Source: Betaproteobacteria bacterium (GTDB lineage: Bacteria > Pseudomonadota > Gammaproteobacteria > Burkholderiales > Burkholderiaceae_E). Taken from it: a DNA stretch of 35,920 bases. The stretch lies in the NCBI GenBank assembly GCA_016868375.1, contig VGHA01000030.1, positions 1 to 35,920 on the forward strand, in the 5' to 3' direction. The stretch's first letter is position 1; every line of letters begins with the position of its first letter. The notes beneath the pieces are model-generated. The model was not told where the DNA came from, ran no database searches, and worked only from the letters and a program-made list of their open reading frames with translations. Below are positions 1 through 8,772 of this stretch, in pieces. A program made the position numbers and the translations under genes.

Positions 1-84
1 GCTCGGGAGCAGTCGCGTAACAAGGGCGCACCTGGCACTCAAACCAGCGACACAGAGCCTGCGGGCGAGGAGGTGCCATTCTGA
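1..84 (+). CDS. C-terminal tail of an unidentified CDS (partial)
   Basis: Frame 1 is open from the first base to a TGA at 82-84 and encodes 27 residues of a low-complexity, polar, acidic tail ending in GEEVPF. The gene starts outside the window and no domain is visible. It lies about 110 bp upstream of repeated insertion-sequence-like ends, so it could be the last codons of a transposition gene such as istB. The acidic -PF end also recalls the tail of single-strand DNA-binding proteins. Neither identity can be settled from 27 residues. Confidence 0.4.
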   Translation, partial: AREQSRNKGAPGTQTSDTEPAGEEVPF

Positions 85-197
85 ACGAAGGCGCGCGGCG
101 GGATCGGCGGCGGGCCTCAGCCTTCTGGGCTTCACGCCGCCTCAAGCCTCCCCTAAACTTATCCACAGCACTTCACGAAAAATTGCTATCCACCCCC

Positions 198-241
198 TGG
201 TCAAAATTCAACGCGCACGGGTGGTCAAAATTCAACGCGCA
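198..241. mobile_element. Probable IS21-like element end: two direct copies of a 20-bp repeat
   Basis: The 20-bp sequence TGGTCAAAATTCAACGCGCA occurs at 198-217 and again at 222-241, a spacing of 24 bp. Multiple direct copies of an end sequence next to the element terminus are typical of IS21-family elements, and related GGTCAAAATT-like motifs occur at such ends (family knowledge from memory). The second copy stops where CcoG-like coding sequence begins without its first half, which fits an element inserted in ccoG. Bases 85-197 hold no gene that I recognise. The other end of the element is outside the window, so the family assignment is an inference. Confidence 0.5.
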
Positions 242-966
242 GCGACAATCAGGACACGCTGATCATCACCTACGACGCAGGGCGTGGCGAGCCCCGGGGC
301 TCGCGGCCACGCAAGCTCGATCACCGCGCATCGGGGCTCGGCGATTGCATCGATTGCGGGATCTGCGTGCAGGTTTGCCCGACCGGGATCGATATCCGCA
401 AGGGACTTCAGTATGAGTGCATCGGTTGCGCGGCCTGCATCGACGGCTGCAATCAGGTCATGGAAAAAATGGCTTATCCGAAGGGCTTGATTCGCTACAG
501 TACAACCCACGCGATCGAGCGAGGTCTGGACAATGCCTCGATGTGGCGGCGGGTGCTTCGCCCGCGCGTGCTGATCTACTCGGCGATTCTGCTGGCCATC
601 GTGGTCGCGCTGGCGACGTCGATTGCACTTGGATCGCCCTTCAAGGCCGACATCATTCGAGATCAGATTCTCGGCCGTATCGTCGAGGACGGGCTGATCG
701 AGAACGGCTATAGCCTGCAATTGATCAATTCCAACGAAGTCACGCGCCGCTTTCGGGTGACCGTCGCGGGCCTGCCTTCGGCCCAGATGGCGGGCGAGGC
801 GGAATTCGAGGTGGGGCCGGCCGCCGTACGGATGGTACCGATCCGGGTACGCGCTGAACCCGGCAACGGACAGGCCGGATCGAACAAGGTGCAGTTCTCG
901 ATCGAGGCCACCGACGCGCCCGGCGATCGCGTGATCACTCATTCAACCTTTTATGTGCCCCGTTGA
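241..966 (+). pseudogene. ccoG: Truncated ccoG/fixG (cbb3 oxidase assembly protein, C-terminal half)
   Basis: CcoG is a membrane iron-sulfur protein needed for cbb3-type cytochrome oxidase assembly, linked to copper reduction. The frame from about 241 to the TGA at 964-966 encodes about 241 residues, roughly half the usual length of about 470. It retains the stretch DTLIITYD..RGEPRGSR, two ferredoxin Cys clusters (codons at 346, 355, 364, 376 and 418, 427, 436, 448), one transmembrane helix (LIYSAILLAIVVALAT) and the periplasmic Ig-like FixG C-terminal domain. The N-terminal membrane helices are missing, and the reading frame runs back into the IS-like end repeats with no credible start codon or ribosome binding site. 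A GTG at 367 falls inside the first Cys cluster and is not a plausible start. Most likely an inactivated gene. Confidence 0.88.
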
Positions 967-1002
967 GGCCATGACGCCCACCGGTGCTCGAAGGAGTACG
1001 AC

Positions 1003-1386
1003 ATGTCTGCGATGAAACCTGTTCCCCCCTGGTATCGACACCCTGAGCCCTGGTTGCTGCTGATGGCCCCGCTGGCCGCAGTGATTGGCGGCTACCCGAC
1101 CTTGTGGCTCGCCTTGAACTCTAATCATTCACTCGTTGTCGATGACTACTACCGCGAGGGCAGAGCCATCAACCAGACTTTCGCACGGGACGCGCAGGCT
1201 GAAAGGTTCGGGCTGATGGCGCGCATCGACACGGATCAATGGGAGGCGCCGTTTGCACCGCCCATCCGGGGACGCTGGACGATTCAGGTCGAGGACCCAG
1301 CTCGCAACTGGCGACTGGTCGCGCCCCTGTCCGACCCTGGGGCCCCGCTCGTCATCTTGGCGGGCAGCGCCAAGCGGACGCACTGA
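1003..1386 (+). CDS. fixH: FixH-family (CcoH-like) protein
   Basis: Encodes 127 residues. The N-terminus PWYRHPEPWLLLMAPLAAVIGGYPTLWLALNS, with one transmembrane helix at about residues 17-38, followed by VVDDYYREGRAINQ, is the signature of FixH/CcoH, a small membrane protein acting with CcoG in cbb3 oxidase maturation. The start at 1003 has AAGGAG at about 990-995. The protein is short for the family (about 150-170 residues), and the periplasmic part goes directly to GRWTIQVEDPARNWRL, so an internal portion of the soluble domain seems reduced. It lies 36 bp after ccoG, the usual order. With ccoG broken, its own function is doubtful. Confidence 0.85.
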   Translation: MSAMKPVPPWYRHPEPWLLLMAPLAAVIGGYPTLWLALNSNHSLVVDDYYREGRAINQTFARDAQAERFGLMARIDTDQWEAPFAPPIRGRWTIQVEDPARNWRLVAPLSDPGAPLVILAGSAKRTH

Positions 1387-1423
1387 GCCCTGCAGCTGGA
1401 CCGCACGACAAGGAGAGACAGGG

Positions 1424-1741
1424 ATGAACCCACCCAGGCCGATCGGCGACCGGCGCTCTGGACGCTACCTGATGCAGGTGCTGTGGCCCTCCTTCATGGT
1501 GGCGATCATCGCCGAAGGTCGGTTCTTCTCGATGATTGACCCGCTTGAGATGTCGTTCGTCGCCCGGCATCTGGGCGATAGCCGCGAGGCGGCCTATACC
1601 ATCGGCTTCTTCGTATTCTGGGCGCTCTTGGCCTCATCGAGCACGCTGACCTGGCTGCTCGCGGCTGCGCCGACACCGCAAGCTCTAGAGATCGACCAGG
1701 GCGCGCGACGTCATCAGAACAAGTCCCTGATCGGACGTTGA
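1424..1741 (+). CDS. Small membrane protein of the cco/fix cluster
   Basis: Encodes 105 residues starting at ATG 1424, preceded by AGGAGAGACAGGG. Two hydrophobic segments are visible: YLMQVLWPSFMVAIIAEG, with FFSMIDP following, and YTIGFFVFWALLASSSTLTWLLAA. The arrangement matches a short uncharacterised membrane protein commonly found after fixH/ccoG in Burkholderiales (from memory). The C-terminus after TPQALEID is polar. The stop lies only 14 bp from the stop of the convergent TRAP permease gene, so the two transcripts must meet here. Function unknown. Confidence 0.7.
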   Translation: MNPPRPIGDRRSGRYLMQVLWPSFMVAIIAEGRFFSMIDPLEMSFVARHLGDSREAAYTIGFFVFWALLASSSTLTWLLAAAPTPQALEIDQGARRHQNKSLIGR

Positions 1742-1755
1742 CGGGTCGATCGCGG

Positions 1756-3471
1756 TCAGCGGAACAACTTGCCCGGGTCCTGCGGCGGACTGTCAGGGCC
1801 GCCGCCGAAGGGATTGAAGTTCGGCATACCGCCGGGCCCGCTTCCACTGGGTTCGAAGGGGTTGTTCTCGATGCGGATCTCGACCTTGGACGGATCAACC
1901 GGGGGAAGCGTGCCCTTGTAGTGCGTCACCAGCCCCGGGAATGCCAGGACAACTGCCACCATCACCAATTGCAAGCCGATGAAGGGCACGGCCCCCCAAT
2001 AGATCTGCCCGGTCGTGACCGGCGCGATCCGGCGCCCGGTCACCTTGTCGAGATACTCGCTCGAAGGCGCGACCGATCGAAGATAAAAGAGGGCAAATCC
2101 GAAGGGTGGGTGCATGAACGAAGTCTGCATGTTCACGGCCAGCAGCACGCCGAACCAGATCAGATCGATACCCAGCTTGTCGGCCACGGGCGCGAGCAAG
2201 GGCACGACGATGAAGGCGAGTTCGAAAAAATCCAGGAAGAACGCCAGTACGAACACCAGGATGCTGACCACAATCAGAAATCCAGTCTGGCCACCCGGCA
2301 GGTCGACCAGCAGATGTTCGACCCAGAGGTCTCCGTCCACGCCGCGAAAGGTCAAGCCGAAAACGGTCGAGCCGATCAGGATGAACATGACAAAGCAGGA
2401 GAGCTTGGCTGTGCTGTCCATGGCCTGCTTGAGCAGGCTGATCGACAGCCGGCGCCGGGCGACCGCCATCACGATGGCGCCCACCGCCCCCATGGCTCCG
2501 CCTTCGGTTGGCGTCGCCACACCAATGAAGATCGTGCCCAGGACGAGGAAGATCAGCGCGAGCGGCGGCACCATGACGAAGGTCACCCGCTCGGCGATCT
2601 TTGAAAGCAAGCCCAGTCCCAGCAAGCGATTGGCCACTGCAATCACGAACGCGATCAAGCCACCTGCGAGGACCTGGATGACAATGCGTTCGTCGATCGG
2701 CGACTTGCCGGGGATCAACCAGTGATCCACCGCCGCGGCGCCCAGCACTGCAATCGCAAGCAGAACGACCAGGGATCGACTGCCCGAGGCACCGCCGGGT
2801 TCGGAAAAACTGCGGGCCTCGATTGGGAGCGCTGGCGCCACGCTGGGCCGCAGCCACGCCATCGCAAAGACGTAGGCCAGATAGGTCAGCATCAGGATCA
2901 GGCCCGGGAGCATGGCGCCCCGGTACATATCGCCCACGGATCGACCCAGCTGGTCGGCCAGCACGATCAGCACGAGCGAGGGCGGGATGATCTGTGACAG
3001 CGTGCCAGACGCGGCGATCACTCCGCTCGCAAGCCGGCGATCATAGCCGTAGCGCAGCATGATCGGCAACGAGATCAGGCCCATCGAAATCACCGAGGCC
3101 GAAACGACCCCCGTCGTAGCCGCCAACATTCCACCCACCAGCACCACGGCGATCGCGAGCCCGCCGCGGATCGACCCGAACAGCTGACCCACGGTCTCGA
3201 GGAGGTCCTCGGCCATGCCAGAGCGCTCGAGCACGAGTCCCATGAACGTGAAAAACGGAATGGCCAGCAGGGTGTCGTTCGCCATGATGCCGAAGACACG
3301 CTGAGGCAGCGCCTGAAAGAGCGCGGGAGTGAGTAGTCCGAGCTCGATACCGATCAGGCCAAAGACGATGCCGTTCGCCGCCAGCGAGAAAGCGACAGGA
3401 AAGCCCAGCAACAGGAAGATGAACAGGGTGATGAACATCACCGGCGCGAGGTTGGCGGCGAGGAATTCCAT
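1756..3471 (-). CDS. TRAP transporter large permease (DctM family)
   Basis: Encodes 571 residues, an extended form of DctM (usual length about 430). It shows the family pattern of many hydrophobic helices, with GFPVAFSLAANGIVFGLIG near residue 25, the segment NDTLLAIPFFTFMGLVLERSG, and SQIIPPSLVLIVLADQLG. The extra length comes from a soluble insertion at about residues 210-235 (RSFSEPGGASGSRS), a second region near SPIDERIVIQ, and a Gly/Pro-rich tail (GSGPGGMPNFNPFGGGPDSPP). In TRAP systems this subunit forms the ion-coupled transport channel with DctQ. It is the last gene of the minus-strand operon, 12 bp after dctQ. Confidence 0.92.
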   Translation of the reverse strand: MEFLAANLAPVMFITLFIFLLLGFPVAFSLAANGIVFGLIGIELGLLTPALFQALPQRVFGIMANDTLLAIPFFTFMGLVLERSGMAEDLLETVGQLFGSIRGGLAIAVVLVGGMLAATTGVVSASVISMGLISLPIMLRYGYDRRLASGVIAASGTLSQIIPPSLVLIVLADQLGRSVGDMYRGAMLPGLILMLTYLAYVFAMAWLRPSVAPALPIEARSFSEPGGASGSRSLVVLLAIAVLGAAAVDHWLIPGKSPIDERIVIQVLAGGLIAFVIAVANRLLGLGLLSKIAERVTFVMVPPLALIFLVLGTIFIGVATPTEGGAMGAVGAIVMAVARRRLSISLLKQAMDSTAKLSCFVMFILIGSTVFGLTFRGVDGDLWVEHLLVDLPGGQTGFLIVVSILVFVLAFFLDFFELAFIVVPLLAPVADKLGIDLIWFGVLLAVNMQTSFMHPPFGFALFYLRSVAPSSEYLDKVTGRRIAPVTTGQIYWGAVPFIGLQLVMVAVVLAFPGLVTHYKGTLPPVDPSKVEIRIENNPFEPSGSGPGGMPNFNPFGGGPDSPPQDPGKLFR

Positions 3472-3483
3472 CGTACGCAGACC

Positions 3484-4146
3484 TCAGCGAGATGTTTCGG
3501 AGCCGTGGCGGGCGCGCTGGCCCTCCGACCCTGCAACGGGGGCGCCCTCCGCACCAGGGAAAGCGGAATTGGAGCGCTCAGCCGCGATCTCTGCCGCCAG
3601 CAGCTCTTCCTCCGTCGGGCCGGCGCGCGCAGTCGGATCCGGACACCGACCCATCAGAAAACCCACGCACTTGATCAGGTGGGAGATGCCCGCCAGAACC
3701 AGCAGTGTAAAGCCCACCGGAATCAGCAACTTCGCCGGCCAGCGGAGGAGGCCGCCCGCATTGGATGAGGTCTCGTTCTGCACCCACGCATCGACGAACA
3801 TCGGCCATGAAAGCACGAGAATCAGCACCGCCATCGGCAGCAGAAAGACGATCACGCCGAAGATCTCGATCCCGATCTGCTGCCGCCTCGAGAGCCGCGA
3901 CGAAAGAATATCGACACGGACATGACCGTTTCGCAACAGCGTATAGCCCGCCATCAGCAGGAAGATCGCTCCGAACAGATACCACTGCAATTCAAGCCAG
4001 GCATTAGAGCTCATGCTGAAGGCCTTGCGCATCACCGCGTTGCCCGCGCTGATCAGAACAACCACCAGAACGAGCCATATCACGATGCGTCCGACCCACT
4101 CGTTGACTCGGTCAACAAGCTTTGACAAGGCGAGCAAGGATTGCAT
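3484..4146 (-). CDS. TRAP transporter small permease (DctQ family)
   Basis: Encodes 220 residues with four hydrophobic segments at about residues 19-38, 50-68, 93-113 and 139-160. The sequences WVGRIVIWLVLVVVLISAGNAVMRKAF and SSNAWLELQWYLFGAIFLLMAGYTL match DctQ proteins of the SSNAWLE/mannitol-type subgroup. The C-terminal 45 residues are charged and probably cytoplasmic. It works with the DctM encoded 12 bp downstream; the matching DctP is the first gene of the same operon, so the TRAP genes bracket the molybdenum hydroxylase genes. Confidence 0.9.
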   Translation of the reverse strand: MQSLLALSKLVDRVNEWVGRIVIWLVLVVVLISAGNAVMRKAFSMSSNAWLELQWYLFGAIFLLMAGYTLLRNGHVRVDILSSRLSRRQQIGIEIFGVIVFLLPMAVLILVLSWPMFVDAWVQNETSSNAGGLLRWPAKLLIPVGFTLLVLAGISHLIKCVGFLMGRCPDPTARAGPTEEELLAAEIAAERSNSAFPGAEGAPVAGSEGQRARHGSETSR

Positions 4147-4183
4147 CGGGAAGGGCTCCGGTGCAGCTCCGCTGGCCAGCCGA

Positions 4184-5458
4184 TCAGTCGCGAGTGCCGA
4201 ACAGGCGCCGCAAACGCGCCCAGAGCATGCCGATCATCAGGCTCACGGGGTTGAGGTCCGGCGCCTGATCGAACGAAGGGGTCCGGTCGCTCGGAAGATC
4301 CGCTTGTGATGCGGTACCGGCGGGTGAGGCGGTGAGCGCGCGGCCGACCTGCGCCGCAAACTGCTGAACGATCCGGCGCACGAACTCCTGGACAAGGCCG
4401 CCGCGCGAGAATTGCGCGAATGGTCCCTGCAGGCTGTATCGCATTTCGATCACCACGCGAGTCGTTTGATCACCGAGCGCGATGACTTCCCAGGCGATGT
4501 CGCCTTCAGCGCGGGACTGCGTCATCCGATCGCGCCCACGCCCCTGCAGCCGCGCTCGCCGGTTCGGAGGGTCCAGCGCAAGCACTGCATCGCCCTCGAA
4601 CTTGGCCTGCATCGGGCCAAATCGAAGCGCAACGCCTCCCATCACACGATCGCCCTCTTGCCCGGTGAGGAACGCACCCGGCAGGCAGGCTGCCACGCGG
4701 GCAGGATCGCTCATCAGCGCCCAGACCTGATCCGAGGGACAGGGCAGCTCAAATTGATCTCGGATCACGGCGGCGGGCTCCGCGGACCTCGCAAACGCCG
4801 CACCAGGTGCCTGGGGCGGCGCCTTGACGCCCACGCCGGCCTGATGCAATTCACGATCGACGACCTGGTCGGCCCTGGAAAATTCTTGGAACTGCGCCGC
4901 GGCAGGCGACCCAACGGCGCCCGCCACCGGGAATTCGATTTGCGAAGCGCGAGCCGCTGCCTCGCGGAGCGCCTCGACCTGCGCGTCCGGCTGGGCCTGC
5001 AAATCCTCGAGGACCGAGACCACGGCGTCGACGATACCTTGATACCCGGTGCAACGGCAGAGGTTGCCGGAGAGCTCCGCGCGGACCTGGCGTTCATCGG
5101 CTGTCGGCAGCCTGAGCACAATATCCCGGGCCGAGGCGAGCATCCCAGGTGTGCAGTATCCGCACTGCAAGGCATGACGCGCCGAAAAGGCGGCTCGCAA
5201 GCGAGCCATCACCGGATCTCCCTCGTGGCCTTCGATCGTGGTGACGGCGCGCCCCTCGCATGCGACAGCAAAGGTGATGCACGAGCGAATCGGCTGCCCA
5301 TCGAGCAGCACGACGCAGGCACCGCACACGCCGTGCTCGCAGCCGAGGTGTGTACCGGTCAGCCCCGCCTGCTCCCGGATGAAATCACCGAGATGCGTGC
5401 GGGGCGCAACCTCACGCTCGACGCGCTGGCCATTGATGGCAATCGCGACGCGCCTCAT
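4184..5458 (-). CDS. [2Fe-2S] subunit of a Mo hydroxylase fused to a CoxG/SRPBCC domain
   Basis: Encodes 424 residues. Residues 1-155 are the xanthine dehydrogenase/CoxS-type small subunit. The plant-type [2Fe-2S] ligands are C40, C45, C48, C60, and the second cluster is formed by C99, C102, C134, C136 (CGYCTPGM and CRCTGYQ). A Pro/Ala-rich linker (about 155-230) leads to a CoxG-like SRPBCC domain (about 232-375; CPSDQVWALMSDPARVAACLPG). The C-terminus has a hydrophobic/basic stretch (SLMIGMLWARLRRLFG) that may touch the membrane, as proposed for CoxG. It passes electrons from the Mo centre to FAD; the CoxG part may help membrane docking or assembly. The start ATG overlaps the stop of the FAD subunit gene (ATGA). 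CoxS and CoxG are normally separate proteins, so the fusion is unusual. Confidence 0.9.
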   Translation of the reverse strand: MRRVAIAINGQRVEREVAPRTHLGDFIREQAGLTGTHLGCEHGVCGACVVLLDGQPIRSCITFAVACEGRAVTTIEGHEGDPVMARLRAAFSARHALQCGYCTPGMLASARDIVLRLPTADERQVRAELSGNLCRCTGYQGIVDAVVSVLEDLQAQPDAQVEALREAAARASQIEFPVAGAVGSPAAAQFQEFSRADQVVDRELHQAGVGVKAPPQAPGAAFARSAEPAAVIRDQFELPCPSDQVWALMSDPARVAACLPGAFLTGQEGDRVMGGVALRFGPMQAKFEGDAVLALDPPNRRARLQGRGRDRMTQSRAEGDIAWEVIALGDQTTRVVIEMRYSLQGPFAQFSRGGLVQEFVRRIVQQFAAQVGRALTASPAGTASQADLPSDRTPSFDQAPDLNPVSLMIGMLWARLRRLFGTRD

Positions 5459-6306
5459 GCGCCGACCACCTCGCGTTCGAATGCACGATCCACCGCCCGC
5501 ATGACGGTCGCGATCAACCTGCGGTGTCCAATCGCATCCATGTCCGGCAGGCTCAGCGAAACATGTCGCGCCACCCGCTCAGCCCAGTTCGGGCCGGAGC
5601 GGTCGATATCGTCGAGCAGTTCCGCCGACAAGCCTTCAAGGAGGACTGGCGGGCCGTCGAGCGCACCGACCGCGACCCGGCAAACGCCACGGACTGGGTC
5701 AATCGCGACGGCACAGCTGGCCTCCGCGAAGTCACCGATCTTTCGGCAAACCTTGTAGTAACCCCATGGTGCGTAGCCGAGCGACTCCGGAAGCAGAACG
5801 GCGGCGACCATTTCGTCCGGTTCGAGCACCGTGGTGTAGGCCGCCAGCATGAACTGGTGGACCGGAACGATACGCGTGCCGGTGCTGCGGACAATCTCGA
5901 TCTGGGCCTCTGCGGCCCAGGCAGCGAGCAGCCAATCGGCAGCCGGATCGGCATGGGCAAGGCTCCCCCCGATGGTCCCGCGATTGCGTACGGAGCGGTA
6001 GGCAATCGTGCCGGCGATACGGCGCCAGGGGTGGTCACGCAGCGCGGGGTGCCGGCCATCCTCGATCTCCGCATGCGTGACGCCGGCACCAATCCGCAGC
6101 TGACCGCCCTCTGCCTTCACGGTCCTCAAGTCGGCCAGTCCAGAAACGTCGATCAATCGATCCGGCCGCACCAGACGGAGATTGAGCATGGGCCCGAGCG
6201 ACTGACTGCCCGCGACGAGGCGGCTGTTCAGGTCGCCGCGCGCAAGCTCCCTGAGCGCTTGGTCGAGCGTTTCCGGCTTTAGATAGTCAAAGCGCGCGGC
6301 CTTCAT
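5455..6306 (-). CDS. FAD-binding medium subunit of a Mo hydroxylase (CoxM/XdhB type)
   Basis: Encodes 283 residues, normal for the family. FAD-contacting motifs are AGSQSLGPML at about 32-41 and TIGGSLAHADPAAD at 111-124. The protein starts MKAARFDYLKPETLDQAL, standard for this subunit, and ends with a CO dehydrogenase flavoprotein C-terminal domain. It receives electrons from the two [2Fe-2S] clusters and passes them to an acceptor. Four-base ATGA overlaps with both neighbours imply translational coupling in the order L-M-S. Confidence 0.94.
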   Translation of the reverse strand: MKAARFDYLKPETLDQALRELARGDLNSRLVAGSQSLGPMLNLRLVRPDRLIDVSGLADLRTVKAEGGQLRIGAGVTHAEIEDGRHPALRDHPWRRIAGTIAYRSVRNRGTIGGSLAHADPAADWLLAAWAAEAQIEIVRSTGTRIVPVHQFMLAAYTTVLEPDEMVAAVLLPESLGYAPWGYYKVCRKIGDFAEASCAVAIDPVRGVCRVAVGALDGPPVLLEGLSAELLDDIDRSGPNWAERVARHVSLSLPDMDAIGHRRLIATVMRAVDRAFEREVVGA

Positions 6307-8684
6307 GCAGCGTGCTCCGCCGGGGTCGTCACCCGGCCCGCCTCGACCGCAGCCAGGACCCGCCGAGGAGTGAGTGGCGTCTCGAGCAGTTCCTGCGCGC
6401 CCAATCGGGAGAGCGCATCGTTGACCGCACCGATCAGGACGGCGGGCGGCGCGATCGCCCCCCCCTCGCCCATTCCCTTGGCACCAAACTCGGTGTGGGG
6501 CGAAGGGGTCTCAAAATGGTCCATCCGGATCCGGGGCGATTCGCTCGCACCGGGCATCACATAGTCGGCCAGCGTGGAGGCGAGCGGCTGGGCCAGCGAG
6601 TCATAGGTCGCCTCCTCGTAAAACGCCGTGCCGATGCCTTGAACGATGCCACCAATCGACTGACCCTCGACGACCATCGGATTCACCATGACGCCGCAAT
6701 CCTCGACGGCCACGTAGTCGAGGATCTCGATCGCGCCGGTATCCGGATCGACTGCGACGACGGCAGCATGACTGGCATAGGAAAAACAACCGGTGTCGAC
6801 CTTGGGCCGGTAACCCACCGATACCTCCAGCCCCGCAGGATCCACATCGGACGGCAGCAGCTGGGGCGTTACGTACCAGGCCCGAGCAATTTCCCGGAGG
6901 CTGACTGAACGATCGTTCAGCGCGATTCGGTCGCCAGAGCGGATGACCTCATCGACCGAAGCGCCGAGCAGATGGGCCCCAATACGCAGAACACGTGGCA
7001 GCAGCTGCTTGCAGGCACGAGAGACCGCGCCGCCGGACATCACGAGCGAACGGGACGCATACGTACCCGTCGAAAAAGGGGTGAGCGCTGTGTCGCCATG
7101 AACGACCTTGATGCGCTCGACATCAATCCCCAGGACATCGTGCGCAATCTGGGCGAAGGTGGTCTCCATGCCCTGGCCATGGGAGTGGACACCAACCCGC
7201 AACTCGAGCCCGCCATCCGGGGTGATGCGTGCGAAGGCCTGATCGAACCCAGGAATCACCGGCGTACCCCAGGCCGCGAAGACCGAGGTGCCGTGAGCGG
7301 CCTGTTCCGTATATGTTGCAACCCCCAGCCCGATCAGCCGTCCGTCCGGACGCGGGATGTCCTGTTGCGCGCGGATCCGATCGGCACCGATCATCTCGAG
7401 CGCGCGGCGCAGACTCGCAGGGTAGTCACCGCCGTCAAAATACTTGTTGGTGACATTCACATAAGGCATCTGCTCAGGCGCGACCAGGTTATCGAGTCGC
7501 ACCTCCCACGGTTCACGTCCGACAGCCTGCGCGATGGCATTCATCGTCAGCTCGATCGCAAAACAGACCCCGGTACGTGCGACGCCCCGATACGGAACAA
7601 AGCCGGGCTTGTTGGTCGCAACACAGCGCGAAACGCAGCGGTATCCCCGAAACGCATAGGGCCCCGGAAGATTGCCCACGGCCTGCCCCGGCTCAAGTCC
7701 AATCGTGAAGGGCCAGACCGAGTAGGCCCCGCCATCGATCGTAATCTGGGCGTCAAGCGCAAGCAGCTTGCCGCTTCGATCGGCGTAGGCGGTGATTTCG
7801 TAGTGGTGCTGTCGGCTGTTGGCACCGGCGGTCAGGTGTTCGCGCCGATCCTCAACGAATCGGAATGGCCGCCGGTAGGTCTTGGCAAGCCAGGCGACGC
7901 AAACCTCTTCCTGCTGCAGCACACACTTGTAGCCGAATGCGCCGCCCACATCGGGCGCGATGACCCGAACCTGCGCCTGATCGAGATCCAGCAGCTGCGC
8001 CAGCGCAGTGCGAATCATGTGGGGGACCTGCGTGGAGCTCACCACGACCAGTTGGTCCGCCGGGTGATCCCAATAGGCGAGGACCGCCTTGCCCTCCATC
8101 GGCACCATGCACTGACGCGCCAGATTGATGCTGCGGCGGACAACGACCTCAGCCTGCGCCGCCCGCGCTTCGAACTCGCGATCCGCCGTCAGGGTGACAA
8201 AAGTATTGTGCTGCCAATGCTCATGGATCAACGGCGCGCCGGGGGCTTGCGCCGCCTCGACATCCGCGACGACGGTCAGGGGCTCGTAGTCGACATCGAC
8301 CTCCTCGAGCAGATCCTCGGCCTCAGCGCGCGAGGCGGCAATCGCCATGGCGACCGGCTCGCCGACAAACCGGACCTTGCCACTCGCGAGCGGCGGCTGT
8401 GCCGAGGCCTGATAGGTGGGAAGCGTCGAATCGGCCTCGATGTCGCGGGCATCGACCATCATGGCGCGCGTAAAAATCCGATCCTGCAGTGCTTCAGGAA
8501 TCCGGATCGCGCCGAGACGTGCGTGTGCGAGCGGGCTCCGCAGGAAGGCAACCTCAGACAATCCGGGCATGCTCCAGTCGGCAACGAAGCGGCCCTGGCC
8601 GTGCAGGTGGCGAGCATCCTCCTTGCGCGGCAGCCGCGCGCCGATGCCCTGGCCCGCCAACCTCTCGGAATGATCTGCGCTCAC
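6303..8684 (-). CDS. Molybdopterin-binding large subunit of a Mo hydroxylase (CoxL/XdhA family)
   Basis: Encodes 793 residues, typical of the xanthine oxidase family catalytic subunit. It begins with the a/b hammerhead domain (GQGIGARLPRKEDARHLHGQGRFVADW), followed by MPCu/Moco-binding segments such as DVGGAFGYKC and the catalytic glutamate in GMGEGGAI (E740). At the active-site loop it has PYRGVAR (Y365-R371), where form I CO dehydrogenases have AYRCSFR with the copper-binding Cys. It is therefore a CO-dehydrogenase-like hydroxylase of another substrate, not an aerobic CO dehydrogenase. The ATG at 8684 has an upstream AGGAG-like site. It lies between the TRAP binding-protein gene and the FAD subunit gene. 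The substrate is unknown; the context suggests a heteroaromatic ring. Confidence 0.94.
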   Translation of the reverse strand: MSADHSERLAGQGIGARLPRKEDARHLHGQGRFVADWSMPGLSEVAFLRSPLAHARLGAIRIPEALQDRIFTRAMMVDARDIEADSTLPTYQASAQPPLASGKVRFVGEPVAMAIAASRAEAEDLLEEVDVDYEPLTVVADVEAAQAPGAPLIHEHWQHNTFVTLTADREFEARAAQAEVVVRRSINLARQCMVPMEGKAVLAYWDHPADQLVVVSSTQVPHMIRTALAQLLDLDQAQVRVIAPDVGGAFGYKCVLQQEEVCVAWLAKTYRRPFRFVEDRREHLTAGANSRQHHYEITAYADRSGKLLALDAQITIDGGAYSVWPFTIGLEPGQAVGNLPGPYAFRGYRCVSRCVATNKPGFVPYRGVARTGVCFAIELTMNAIAQAVGREPWEVRLDNLVAPEQMPYVNVTNKYFDGGDYPASLRRALEMIGADRIRAQQDIPRPDGRLIGLGVATYTEQAAHGTSVFAAWGTPVIPGFDQAFARITPDGGLELRVGVHSHGQGMETTFAQIAHDVLGIDVERIKVVHGDTALTPFSTGTYASRSLVMSGGAVSRACKQLLPRVLRIGAHLLGASVDEVIRSGDRIALNDRSVSLREIARAWYVTPQLLPSDVDPAGLEVSVGYRPKVDTGCFSYASHAAVVAVDPDTGAIEILDYVAVEDCGVMVNPMVVEGQSIGGIVQGIGTAFYEEATYDSLAQPLASTLADYVMPGASESPRIRMDHFETPSPHTEFGAKGMGEGGAIAPPAVLIGAVNDALSRLGAQELLETPLTPRRVLAAVEAGRVTTPAEHAA

Positions 8685-8772
8685 GCACCCTCCTGTGGCA
8701 CGGTTGCGAGGTCGGGGGGATCCCCGGCCTCACGGCCCGATCACCTGAATAACCCGCCCGTACCTCCGACCG

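Noticed and set aside
6303-8684. Aerobic carbon monoxide dehydrogenase
   Set aside because: The large subunit lacks the AYRCSFR copper-binding loop (it has PYRGVAR), and the gene neighbourhood is catabolic.
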